From Myxococcales bacterium (GTDB taxonomy: Bacteria > Myxococcota_A > Polyangia > Polyangiales > GCA-016699535), in the NCBI GenBank assembly GCA_020633325.1, contig JACKDX010000001.1, positions 310,001-374,000 on the forward strand: a stretch of 64,000 nt of DNA, given 5' to 3'. Shown one piece after another: positions 52,433 to 60,997 of the stretch. The translations under genes were made by a program, and so were the position numbers. A model generated the notes under the pieces. That model ran no database searches, was not told the origin of the DNA, and saw only the letters and a list, made by a program, of their open reading frames with translations. The stretch's first letter is position 1, and the number at the start of each line of letters is the position of its first letter.

Positions 52433-53371
52433 TTACTTCAACAAGTGATCGATCTCCTGCTCGATGGTTCTGCGCTCGAAAGTAAAACCAGCGTTGAGCA
52501 ATCGCGCAGGCACGGCCTTAGCGCTGGCCAAAAGCAAACTGTCTGCAGCCTCCCCCAACAGTGCGCGCAATACAAATCGGGGAGTTCGCAGGAGCGACGG
52601 TCGCCGTACTACGCCTGCTGCGCGCCTCGCTAGCTCTGACTGGCGAACCGGGTCGGGAGCGGTGAAATTATAAACGCCCTCGTTGTCTGGCTGAGCGGCT
52701 AGAAACAGAAATCCTCGGGCAAGATCATCTGCATCTATCCACGCGTACCATTGATCGCCGGATCCAAGTGGTCCGCCGACACCCAACTTAATGGGAAGAA
52801 GCATGGCGCGCCACGCTGGCGCATCCTTCGCGAGCACCAACCCGATGCGCGCGATAATCAAGCGAACGAGCGGGCCATGTTGCGCTTTGACTATGTTGGC
52901 AGCGTCTTCCCACTGTTGGCACACGTCCGCCAAAAACCAGGGGGTCCCTTTGGCGCTCTGTTCGGTGAGTATCTCGTCGCCACGGGTGCCGTAGTAACCG
53001 ATGGCCGACGCTTGAATCCACACTGGCGGAGGGTTGTCGCATTGCGCGAAGGCCCTCACCAAAGTCGATGTTGCATCGAGACGGCTCTCGAGAATCCATC
53101 GCTTTCGCTTGGGTGTGAGCCGGCCTGAGCCCAGGGAGGCACCAGCAAGGTTCACAAGTAGCGAGGCGCCTTCTAGTGCCTGTCGCACCGCAGGTGCCTC
53201 CCCATCTGACGATGGCTGCCACTGATACGTCTCGATGCCCGCGGGCATCGCAGATGTTATCCCGCGCGAAAGCACGCGCACGCGGTATCCTTCTTTTAGC
53301 GCCTCGGCGATCAGATGCTGGCCGATGACGCCTTGGGCGCCGGCAATGCTGAGAATCTTTTGAGGGGGCAT
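52433..53371 (-). CDS. TIGR01777-family NAD-dependent epimerase/SDR protein
   Basis: 312 residues. The N-terminal GAQGVIGQHL is the extended-SDR nucleotide-binding motif. IQASAIGYYGTRGDEILTE and the C-terminal RTPRFVLRALLGEAA are typical of the SDR39U1/YfcH-like TIGR01777 group. Its biochemical role is not established; members are sometimes linked to cell division. The 5' end overlaps the open frame upstream of the divergent barrel gene but not its likely start. Confidence 0.85.
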   Translation of the reverse strand: MPPQKILSIAGAQGVIGQHLIAEALKEGYRVRVLSRGITSAMPAGIETYQWQPSSDGEAPAVRQALEGASLLVNLAGASLGSGRLTPKRKRWILESRLDATSTLVRAFAQCDNPPPVWIQASAIGYYGTRGDEILTEQSAKGTPWFLADVCQQWEDAANIVKAQHGPLVRLIIARIGLVLAKDAPAWRAMLLPIKLGVGGPLGSGDQWYAWIDADDLARGFLFLAAQPDNEGVYNFTAPDPVRQSELARRAAGVVRRPSLLRTPRFVLRALLGEAADSLLLASAKAVPARLLNAGFTFERRTIEQEIDHLLK

Positions 53372-53437
53372 AGTGAGGAGGGGCCGGCCTGGCCGTTGTC
53401 AGTGTTCCGTAACTATGGCATGTTTCGACGGGGGTTA

Positions 53438-54232
53438 ATGATGAAAACATTCTCGCTTTATGGTCTCGCTCTCGGGCTCTCGATGATGATCACGAGCAGC
53501 CTTGCCCTGGCTCAGGCGAGCGAGACGCCCGAAGCGCCGCTCAGCGCTCCGCCGGCAGCATCACCCGCCCCAAACGCCGATACAAAGACTACCCTGGAGC
53601 TGCGCAGTCCGCCGCCGGAACCACCGCCTCCGCCCCCACCCCCGCGTCAATACGTGCACACGTATGATGCTGAGAATCCGCCCGCCCAGAGCTACGGTTA
53701 TGCGCCAGAAGATGATCGATTCGGGCAAATCTCGGCCTACTTGGGCATGCCGATCTGGTTATCCAGCGCGGGCGACGTGCTCACGACGGGCTTTAGTTTC
53801 GAGGGTCGGTTTGGTTTCGATTTAGGCTACGTGGTGCCAGAGCTTGGTTTTGGAACGCAGGTAAACTGGTTTGACGACAATGCGGTTACCCGCAACAACG
53901 ACAGCTTGAGCGCCTTTTGGTTGACCATGGGCGTACGGTTCCAATGGCTTAACCCTAGCTTTTTCACCCCGTTCATTTCCGGTGCGGTCGACATGAATTG
54001 GTGGCACACCACAGGTGATAGCACAACCGTATGCGATTTTTACTACTGTACTGTAGAAGACAATCGACGATTTGCGCCGGGATTCAGCGGGCGCTTGGGT
54101 GTGGCACTACAGGTTCATCCCCGATTTGCCTTGGAAATGGGGCTCAGGCTGGCCATGACTTTCGAAGGCAGCATGTTTTCGCATCCAGAGAGCTGGCTAT
54201 CGCCGTTCTTCGGGGGAAGCTTCTACTTCTAG
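53438..54232 (+). CDS. Predicted outer-membrane beta-barrel protein with Pro-rich N-terminus
   Basis: 264 residues from the ATG at 53438 (a second ATG follows directly). The signal peptide is LALGLSMMITSSLALAQ. Residues about 25-70 form a low-complexity Pro-rich linker including PPPEPPPPPPPP. The rest alternates aromatic and small residues in strands, ending FFGGSFYF, typical of a small outer-membrane barrel. The linker may span the periplasm or bind peptidoglycan. Its stop overlaps that of the convergent aspS in CTAG. Confidence 0.65.
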   Translation: MMKTFSLYGLALGLSMMITSSLALAQASETPEAPLSAPPAASPAPNADTKTTLELRSPPPEPPPPPPPPRQYVHTYDAENPPAQSYGYAPEDDRFGQISAYLGMPIWLSSAGDVLTTGFSFEGRFGFDLGYVVPELGFGTQVNWFDDNAVTRNNDSLSAFWLTMGVRFQWLNPSFFTPFISGAVDMNWWHTTGDSTTVCDFYYCTVEDNRRFAPGFSGRLGVALQVHPRFALEMGLRLAMTFEGSMFSHPESWLSPFFGGSFYF

Positions 54233-56079
54233 CTGATCGGACGGATCTTAAGTTCTTCGAGGAGCTCTGTAGGCACGTGATCCGGTGCGCCCGTCATTAG
54301 GTCGTTGGCCTTTTGCGTTTTTGGGAACGGGATGACATCGCGCAATGATTCGGCACCGGTGAGCAACATCACCAATCGATCCATTCCGATAGCAATCCCG
54401 CCATGCGGCGGTGCGCCAAATCGAAGGGCATCCAATAGGAATCCAAACTTAGCCCGCGCTTCATCGTCGCTTATCCCGATGGCATTAAATACTTTGGTCT
54501 GCAGCTCCGGGTCGTGCAGTCTGATTGATCCGCCTGCAATCTCAAATCCGTTAAGCACCAAGTCGTACCGGTAACACAGCACGTTGCCAAGATCGCTTTG
54601 GAGTAGGTCCACACTGTCTTCGTGAGGCTTTGTAAAGGGATGGTGGGCCGCGACCCAGCGCTTCCGATCTTGATCGAAGTCAAACAATGGCGGGTTGACC
54701 ACCCAGAGAAATTTCCACTGTCCGGCCGTGCCGACTTCTGGGATGAGTCCCAGTTTCTTTCCCAAGTGTACGCGCAAGTTGCCCATGATGGTGTGCACCT
54801 GAGCGGCTTGCCCGAATTGAAAAAGCAACAAATCCCCTGGGAGCGCACCTGACGCCTCGTTGACAGCTTTTCGAAAGTCATCGGTCACACTCTTCCCCAA
54901 GGGGCTTTGCACCCACATGCCATCTTCACCGAGCTTTGCTCGAGCCAAACCCTTGCCGCCCATGCTCCCGACATACTTTTCGAGCTTTTCGATATCGGTT
55001 CGCGAGAGATTGGCTGCTGCCGGAACCACCATCGCTTTGATGATCTCTTTGGGTAGATCTTCGCGATATTCGCCCGATTTGAACTTGCCCACCATGGGTG
55101 CAATCAAGGGGAGGCCGCCTCCGTCATGCGCGATGGCGAGCTTCGTCAGATCCACTTGCTCAAGGGCAAATCGCACATCGGGTTTGTCGTTCCCAAAGCG
55201 CTGCATAGAATCCGCGTAGTCCATGCGCGGAAAGGCGCCGCTTGGATACACAGCATGTAAATCAATTCCGAGAGCCTCTTTAAAAACACGGAACATGAGG
55301 CCCTCGACGATCCTAAAGATGTCGTCTTGATTAACAAAACTCATTTCCAAATCGATTTGGGTAAATTCAGGCTGCCTGTCCAATCTTTGGTCTTCGTCGC
55401 GAAAGCACTTAACGATCTGAAAATAACGATCGAAACCGGCGATCATGAAAAGTTGCTTGAAAAGCTGAGGGCTTTCCGCCAAAGAGTAAAACTTTCCGGC
55501 ATGGTGCCGGGAGGGAACGAGAAAGTTGCGGGCGCCTCCGGGCGTGTACTTCACAATGACCGGGGTTTCGAGTTCGAGGAATCCTGCGTCGCTTAGAAAG
55601 GCGCGCGTGCCCTGCGTAACGTTATGCCGTGTCTTAAAAACCTGTTGAAGGCGGGGTCGGCGCAGGTCGAGATAACGATACTCCAAACGCTTTTCCTCAT
55701 TGGTTTCAATGGCGTCCGCGATCACAAAAGGCGGGGTCTCGCTTCGGTTAAAGACCACCACATCCAGGGCAAGTACTTCGATTTCGCCTGTGAGAAGTCG
55801 AGGGTTTCGCATGTGGCCGCGATCTCGGACCGTCCCCTGAACGCCTAAAACCCATTCCCCGCGTGCAGCATCCGCTATCTCAAAGGCCTCCTTATTGGAT
55901 GTTGGATCGAACACCACTTGGGTGATGCCGTCCCGATCTCTGAGGTCGACGAAAATGCATCCCCCATGGTCGCGGCGCCCATCGACCCAGCCAAAAAGCA
56001 CCACCGTTTGACCTACATGCGCCTTTCGCAGCTCGCCGCAAAGATGGCTGCGCTTGAGTTCGTCGATAAACTTGGCCAT
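54229..56079 (-). CDS. aspS: Aspartyl-tRNA synthetase
   Basis: 616 residues, the bacterial long form with a GAD insertion domain. GWVDGRRDHGG starts the N-terminal anticodon-binding fold, FLELETPVIVKYTPGGARNF and SPQLFKQ the catalytic core, and FRDEDQRLDRQPEFTQ and GIAIGMDRLVMLL are class II motifs 2 and 3. It charges tRNA-Asp. Whether it is discriminating or also charges tRNA-Asn cannot be decided here. Confidence 0.96.
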   Translation of the reverse strand: MAKFIDELKRSHLCGELRKAHVGQTVVLFGWVDGRRDHGGCIFVDLRDRDGITQVVFDPTSNKEAFEIADAARGEWVLGVQGTVRDRGHMRNPRLLTGEIEVLALDVVVFNRSETPPFVIADAIETNEEKRLEYRYLDLRRPRLQQVFKTRHNVTQGTRAFLSDAGFLELETPVIVKYTPGGARNFLVPSRHHAGKFYSLAESPQLFKQLFMIAGFDRYFQIVKCFRDEDQRLDRQPEFTQIDLEMSFVNQDDIFRIVEGLMFRVFKEALGIDLHAVYPSGAFPRMDYADSMQRFGNDKPDVRFALEQVDLTKLAIAHDGGGLPLIAPMVGKFKSGEYREDLPKEIIKAMVVPAAANLSRTDIEKLEKYVGSMGGKGLARAKLGEDGMWVQSPLGKSVTDDFRKAVNEASGALPGDLLLFQFGQAAQVHTIMGNLRVHLGKKLGLIPEVGTAGQWKFLWVVNPPLFDFDQDRKRWVAAHHPFTKPHEDSVDLLQSDLGNVLCYRYDLVLNGFEIAGGSIRLHDPELQTKVFNAIGISDDEARAKFGFLLDALRFGAPPHGGIAIGMDRLVMLLTGAESLRDVIPFPKTQKANDLMTGAPDHVPTELLEELKIRPIS

Positions 56080-56178
56080 GGTTCGATTCCTTTGGGCTTC
56101 TAGGCTTAGGGCCCTATGGCGTCAAGTCGTGACATGCGCCCGGATATTTTATAGGATTTCCGAGATTGGAGAGACGCG

Positions 56179-56703
56179 ATGGCTAATGCTGGACCTTTCA
56201 CCTGTCCGATGTGTGGTTTTAGAAACGAGGGCGGGGCAGAACGCTGTGTATCCTGCGGCGCCAAGGCTTCGATCCTGCCAGCAGGCTACGAAGAAAGTGA
56301 GTACCCGCATCATTATCAACAAGAGGGGTTTGATTGGCGCTGGGCGGCCGGCGCCGCACTCGGATTTCTTGTGGCCGAAATCATTGTGCTGCTGGTTCTG
56401 CCCAGGTTCGTGGTCGCTTTCGATCCGATGGGTATCGTGGGACTGGTGGTGGCGGTGGGCATCTGGTTTGTGGGAGGGATCCTCGTAGGGCTACTTTCCC
56501 CAGGCAAGACCTTCGCCGAACCCGCTGTGGGCGCGCTATTGGTTATGGGACCCACCATTGGCTTTCAGATGTGGTCGACGCCCGAGGGATTTGACTCATC
56601 GCTTCTGGCCTATCTTGTGGTGGGTATTCTAGGGGCGATGTGGACGCTTTTCGGAGCGTTTTTTGGTGAAAAACTACACATGGCATGGATGAAGAAAATA
56701 TAA
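56179..56703 (+). CDS. Zinc-ribbon membrane protein of unknown function
   Basis: 174 residues. An N-terminal zinc ribbon has CPMCGFRNEGG and CVSCGAK. After a short charged segment come four hydrophobic helices (from about residue 53), typical of small integral membrane proteins. I recognise no family. The ribosome-binding site GGAGAG precedes the ATG. The gene stands alone between aspS and the divergent lipoprotein. Confidence 0.6.
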   Translation: MANAGPFTCPMCGFRNEGGAERCVSCGAKASILPAGYEESEYPHHYQQEGFDWRWAAGAALGFLVAEIIVLLVLPRFVVAFDPMGIVGLVVAVGIWFVGGILVGLLSPGKTFAEPAVGALLVMGPTIGFQMWSTPEGFDSSLLAYLVVGILGAMWTLFGAFFGEKLHMAWMKKI

Positions 56704-56764
56704 CGACACGGTGCGAATCCGTGATGGAGCGTGGCTTGGTGGGGGCTAACCGCAAAAGATGCGT

Positions 56765-57505
56765 TCAGATACGCCACCTGAGTGAAAAGGCGGGAATGAG
56801 ACTGATGCCCCTCAGGGTGTGATCGCGATCGGCAATGCTGGCATGCATGGTTTCGTAATATGCGGTCAGTTCGAGCAATCCGTGGAAATTGCGGAAACCG
56901 AGCGCAATGCCCACCACGAGTCCTGCCCGCCAGGTGAATCCGGAAAACTCGGAGGCGAGCGTCTTGGCGGTGGGATCCAGTGTTCCGTTGATGCGCTCTA
57001 GCCCCCCTCTGACCCCGGCCCAAAACTCATACAGGCTAGCCCAGTCAATACCGATGACCAATGGAACATCAAAACCGTAATGCGTAGAGTCGCCGTCGTC
57101 GTCTTGAACGATGCCTCCGTATGCTCCGAGGCCGCCCATGAGCTCTATGCGCGGCCAATGGTTAAACCCACCTGGCTCAAGCTCCAAAGCGGTCCGCACA
57201 GCTGAGCGAACGGAAGCACCAGAAATGGTTACTTCGAGATCAAGGCGACGCGCCAATCCATAGCGCGCCATGGCCACTGGGACGATGCCCCCAGGGCGTA
57301 TGATCGCGATAAAGCGCTCATCCAGGTTCTCGGGTGCGCTCTCTGGGCGCAGTCTTCCAAAAGGAATGCGACTGCTAGCGCCCACATGAAGCGCACTACG
57401 CTGCTCAGGCGTCAATCGACCGCCGCTCAATGCCGGCATCGCGGAGACGCAGCCCGTATGCAAAATCGCGATGCAAACCGCCAAGCGGCTTGGACGTGGT
57501 CTCAT
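56765..57505 (-). CDS. Predicted lipoprotein, possible beta-barrel
   Basis: 246 residues. AILHTGC near residue 19 is a plausible lipobox. The remainder has several strand-like segments (for example RLDLEVTISGASV and GLLELTAYYETM), ending SLIPAFSLRWRI. It could be an outer-membrane or periplasmic protein. No family is recognised. The ATG overlaps the rimO stop by four bases, so it probably depends on rimO transcription. Confidence 0.5.
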   Translation of the reverse strand: MRPRPSRLAVCIAILHTGCVSAMPALSGGRLTPEQRSALHVGASSRIPFGRLRPESAPENLDERFIAIIRPGGIVPVAMARYGLARRLDLEVTISGASVRSAVRTALELEPGGFNHWPRIELMGGLGAYGGIVQDDDGDSTHYGFDVPLVIGIDWASLYEFWAGVRGGLERINGTLDPTAKTLASEFSGFTWRAGLVVGIALGFRNFHGLLELTAYYETMHASIADRDHTLRGISLIPAFSLRWRI

Positions 57506-58896
57506 CCGTCCATCACCACGGGGAGCCGCTGATGTTGGGGCTTCTCCTGTGAGCCCCGATGCCGGGATTGTGTCAGTATGTCGGCTAAAAGATCATAGTC
57601 AGCGGCTGCCGTAACTTTGGCTTCGATCAACTCACCGGGCTTGGCGGCGCCGTTGGCGAGATAGACTTTGCCATCAATATCGGGAGCTTGGCCTCGATGA
57701 CGGCCTTCGAGCAGGTACTGGCTTTCATCGCTGGGTCCGTCGACCAGGACTTCGATGCGTTGCCCGATGAATGCTTCTTGCTTCCGTTTGCTAATGCTGC
57801 GTTGTATGGCCATCAACTCGTCGGCGCGACGTTGGGCGATTTCAGCGGGAACCGGATCTGCCATATGACCACTTGGCGTATCATGCTCGGAGGAGTACAA
57901 AAATACGCCCACGCTGTCGAAACCAGCCCATTCAACAAAGTTGCATAATTCTTTGAAATCCTTATCCGTTTCTCCAGGGTGCCCGAGAATGAATGCTGTG
58001 CGTAAGGTGAGATCGCTAATGCGGTTTCGCAGATGTTCAACGACGCGATAAAGGCGATCTCCCCCATGCCCCCGTCGCATCCGCCGCAACATCGCGTCCG
58101 ATGCATGTTGTAGCGGCATATCAATGTAAGGCACGAGCGAGGGGTGCTCGGTGAATAGATCTAGAAGTTCCGACGTCAGCGTCTCGGGATACAAATAGAA
58201 CAGTCGCAGCCATCGAAGCTGCTCAACGGCCGCTATAGATCGAAGAAGCTCGCTCAATGAGGCACGTGGATCCAGATCGCGACCATAAGCGATCGTATCT
58301 TGGCTGATGAGATTCACCTCGACCGACCCGCGCTCAACGAGTGTATGAATTTCTTGCACGATATCAAACACAGGACGAGAACGCTGCTTGCCTCTGATGC
58401 TGGGAATCGCACAAAAGCTGCAGGTGCGATTGCATCCCTCGGCAATTTTAACAAACACGCTATGAATACGTGTGGAAATCCGTCGAGGATCGCTGCTCTG
58501 AAATAGATAATCCGCTGGGTTTCCGACCAAGATGCGAGGGGCCGATGTGGCAAGGACTTCCCGTAGCCGAAGCATGTCACTCGAACCTAAAAAGTGGTCG
58601 ACCTCAGGAAGCTGGAGCGCGAGTTCTTTTGAATAACGTTGGGATAGACAACCAGCAACAACCAAGCGTTGGCATTTTCCCATGATCTTGTAACGTGCCA
58701 TCTCTAATATAGTATCGATGGACTCCTCTTTGGCTCTGTCGATAAACCCGCAGGTGTTGATGACGATGACCTCAGCGTCCTCGGGCTCTGCCACCAAAGC
58801 TAGGCCTGAAGCCTCACTCACGCCCAACATCACTTCCGTATCGACGCGATTTTTCGGGCAGCCAAGTGAAATAAAGTGCACGGTTTTTAGAGACAT
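57502..58896 (-). CDS. rimO: Ribosomal protein uS12 methylthiotransferase RimO
   Basis: 464 residues of the methylthiotransferase family. FISLGCPKNRVDTEVMLG at the N-terminus starts the UPF0004 domain whose three Cys bind one Fe-S cluster (the second in NTCGF and third in GCLSQRY). The radical SAM motif is CNRTCSFCAIP. A C-terminal TRAM-like segment follows. The CPKNRVD signature points to RimO rather than MiaB. It modifies an Asp of ribosomal protein S12. A 4-bp overlap joins it to the downstream lipoprotein gene. Confidence 0.95.
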   Translation of the reverse strand: MSLKTVHFISLGCPKNRVDTEVMLGVSEASGLALVAEPEDAEVIVINTCGFIDRAKEESIDTILEMARYKIMGKCQRLVVAGCLSQRYSKELALQLPEVDHFLGSSDMLRLREVLATSAPRILVGNPADYLFQSSDPRRISTRIHSVFVKIAEGCNRTCSFCAIPSIRGKQRSRPVFDIVQEIHTLVERGSVEVNLISQDTIAYGRDLDPRASLSELLRSIAAVEQLRWLRLFYLYPETLTSELLDLFTEHPSLVPYIDMPLQHASDAMLRRMRRGHGGDRLYRVVEHLRNRISDLTLRTAFILGHPGETDKDFKELCNFVEWAGFDSVGVFLYSSEHDTPSGHMADPVPAEIAQRRADELMAIQRSISKRKQEAFIGQRIEVLVDGPSDESQYLLEGRHRGQAPDIDGKVYLANGAAKPGELIEAKVTAAADYDLLADILTQSRHRGSQEKPQHQRLPVVMDG

Positions 58897-59044
58897 CGAC
58901 GGGTGTTATAGCATGAACCGGTAAAGGGTCGATGTGACGCGACAAGGATATCGGACACGGCAGCCTGAGGAGAGTCTCGGAATTCTTTCATTCATTTTGG
59001 GGCATTTTGACCGTTGGGGTTTGCACTTGCTACCATCTGGCTAG

Positions 59045-59818
59045 ATGTCTATCTCACTTCGTGTTCTCGGCTGTCACGGCGGGGAAACCCGAGATCACCG
59101 GACCTCGGCATTTTTGGTAAATGAGCGCGTGGCCGTCGATGCTGGCTCCATCACGGGGATGCTGACTCTAGAGGAACAGCGGCTCATCGAAGTCGTGCTC
59201 GTCAGTCATGCCCATATGGATCACGTGCGTGATCTGGCCACACTGGCAGACAATCGCTGCCAACAGGGCGGCCCGCCCCTCAGCATCGCGGCTACAGCGG
59301 GCACCATTCATGCGCTGCAACACCACTTCTTTAACGGTCGTCTCTGGCCAGATTTTTCGCAAATAGCCACGCTTTATGGCCCCACCGTGCGTTTTCAGGT
59401 GTTGGAGCCAGAAACGACCACCGAGTGTGCGGGTCTGCAAGTGCAAGCGGTGATGGTTGATCACACGGTCGAGACCTCGGCGTTTGTAATCGCAGATGGA
59501 ACCTCTGCATTTGCTTATAGTGGCGATACGGGGCCGACCCATCGTTTGTGGGAGGTACTCAACGCGCAGCGTAACCTTGGCGCGTTGTTGATCGAGACCT
59601 CGTTTCCGAATGAGCGTGCAGCTCTTGCCCGCGTTTCTGGACATCACACCCCGCTAACTTTGCACCAAGAACTTGCCAAGCTGCGCAGAGAAGAGCGTCT
59701 TCCCGTCTATGTGTTCCATATCAAACCGCTGTTCCAGGTTGAAGTGGAAGAGCAGCTCGCGCAACTTGAGCGTCCTGAGCTTCGGGTGCTAGCGCTCGGT
59801 GATTTCGTGAAGGTCTGA
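59045..59818 (+). CDS. Metallo-beta-lactamase-fold hydrolase, class II PDE-like
   Basis: 257 residues. SHAHMDHVRDL is the HxHxDH zinc motif, and GGETRDHRTSAFLVN, VDHTVETSAFVI and SGDTGPT are further conserved blocks. They resemble class II cyclic-nucleotide phosphodiesterases more than ribonuclease Z. Cyclic AMP hydrolysis is therefore possible but not certain. It is monocistronic, with a 148-bp gap to the divergent rimO that shows no clear motif. Confidence 0.75.
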   Translation: MSISLRVLGCHGGETRDHRTSAFLVNERVAVDAGSITGMLTLEEQRLIEVVLVSHAHMDHVRDLATLADNRCQQGGPPLSIAATAGTIHALQHHFFNGRLWPDFSQIATLYGPTVRFQVLEPETTTECAGLQVQAVMVDHTVETSAFVIADGTSAFAYSGDTGPTHRLWEVLNAQRNLGALLIETSFPNERAALARVSGHHTPLTLHQELAKLRREERLPVYVFHIKPLFQVEVEEQLAQLERPELRVLALGDFVKV

Positions 59819-59838
59819 TCTCGCTGTCGTAGGGCGTG

Positions 59839-60942
59839 TCAGACGTTAAACCGAAAGTGCATCACGTCGCCGTCTTCTACGACGTAGTCTTTGCCCTCGG
59901 TGGCCATTTTGCCCGCGTTGCGACACGCAGCTTCACTGCCGAGTGCGATCCAGTCTTGCCATTTGATCACTTCGGCACGAATGAAACCACGCTCGAAATC
60001 CGTGTGGATTGCACCCGCAGCCTGAGGCGCCTTGGTGTGCTTAGGAATCGTCCAGGCGCGTACCTCTTGCTTGCCCGCAGTAAAATAGGTAATGAGATCT
60101 AACATACGATAGCCAGTGCGTATCACGTGATGCAACGAAGGCTCCTCAAGGCCGATCGAGTTTAAGTAATCTGGTCGTTCCTCAGGTTGCAGCTGCATGA
60201 TCTCGGCCTCAATCGAAGCGCAAATGACTGTGAGATCCGTGTGTTCGGCAGCGGCCCGCGCTCTTAGCGATGCCAATAGCGGTTCTTGTTCAGGAGCGAC
60301 AATTCCTTCTTCGCTAACATTAGCGACGTAGAAAACGGGTTTCGAGGTGAGCAAGAACAAATCGCGCATCAGTTCGATTTCATCCGTGTCATTTGGGACG
60401 ACATCGGATGCGCGTCCGTTAGCATCTAGCACGCTAGAGACGCGTTGATAGAAGTCCGCCGCCTTCTGTTCCTTGGCGTTGCCGCTTTTGGAGTTCTTCT
60501 TGGCTTTGTCTAGTCTTTTTTGTACTGTCTCAAGATCCTTTAATACCAACTCAGTATGTATGGTGTCCACGTCCGCCAAGGGATCAATGCGGCCTTCGAC
60601 ATGGACGATATTGGGATCTTCAAAACAACGAACGACATGAGCAATGGCATTTACTTCGCGGATGTGGCTCAGAAACGCATTCCCCTTCCCCTCTCCTTGC
60701 GAAGCTCCTTTGACCAGTCCCGCAATGTCAACGAAGTCCACAGTGGCTGGTACCTGTTTAAGGGGCTCAACTTTTTTTACGAGCGCATCAAAACGTGGGT
60801 CGGGAATGTTAACCACTGCAACGTTCGGTTCGATGGTACAAAACGGATAGTTGGCCGCTTCCGCTTGTTTCGAAGACAACGCGTTAAACAATGTGGATTT
60901 GCCTACGTTCGGTAAGCCTACAATGCCAATAGACAGACGCAC
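59839..60942 (-). CDS. ychF: Redox- and ribosome-linked GTPase YchF
   Basis: 367 residues from GTG at 60942; a longer frame starts at 60978 but the family (about 363 residues) begins just before GIVGLPNVGKST. G1 NVGKST, NYPFCTIEPN, DIAGLVKGAS (G3) and a TGS-like C-terminus (FTAGKQEVRAW and HTDFERGFIRAEV) are present. The G4 motif is NVSE in place of NKxD, as expected for YchF, which prefers ATP. It may act on ribosomes and the oxidative-stress response. It converges on the PDE-like gene. Confidence 0.94.
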   Translation of the reverse strand: MRLSIGIVGLPNVGKSTLFNALSSKQAEAANYPFCTIEPNVAVVNIPDPRFDALVKKVEPLKQVPATVDFVDIAGLVKGASQGEGKGNAFLSHIREVNAIAHVVRCFEDPNIVHVEGRIDPLADVDTIHTELVLKDLETVQKRLDKAKKNSKSGNAKEQKAADFYQRVSSVLDANGRASDVVPNDTDEIELMRDLFLLTSKPVFYVANVSEEGIVAPEQEPLLASLRARAAAEHTDLTVICASIEAEIMQLQPEERPDYLNSIGLEEPSLHHVIRTGYRMLDLITYFTAGKQEVRAWTIPKHTKAPQAAGAIHTDFERGFIRAEVIKWQDWIALGSEAACRNAGKMATEGKDYVVEDGDVMHFRFNV

Positions 60943-60997
60943 ACGACGGCGGATACCGCGAGTTTTGCAATCCTGCAAGGACTTTGGGCGTCAAGGA

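Noticed and set aside
56080..56090. GGTTCGATTCC resembling a tRNA T-loop
   Set aside because: It lies at the start of aspS and no acceptor, D or anticodon stems can be drawn around it.
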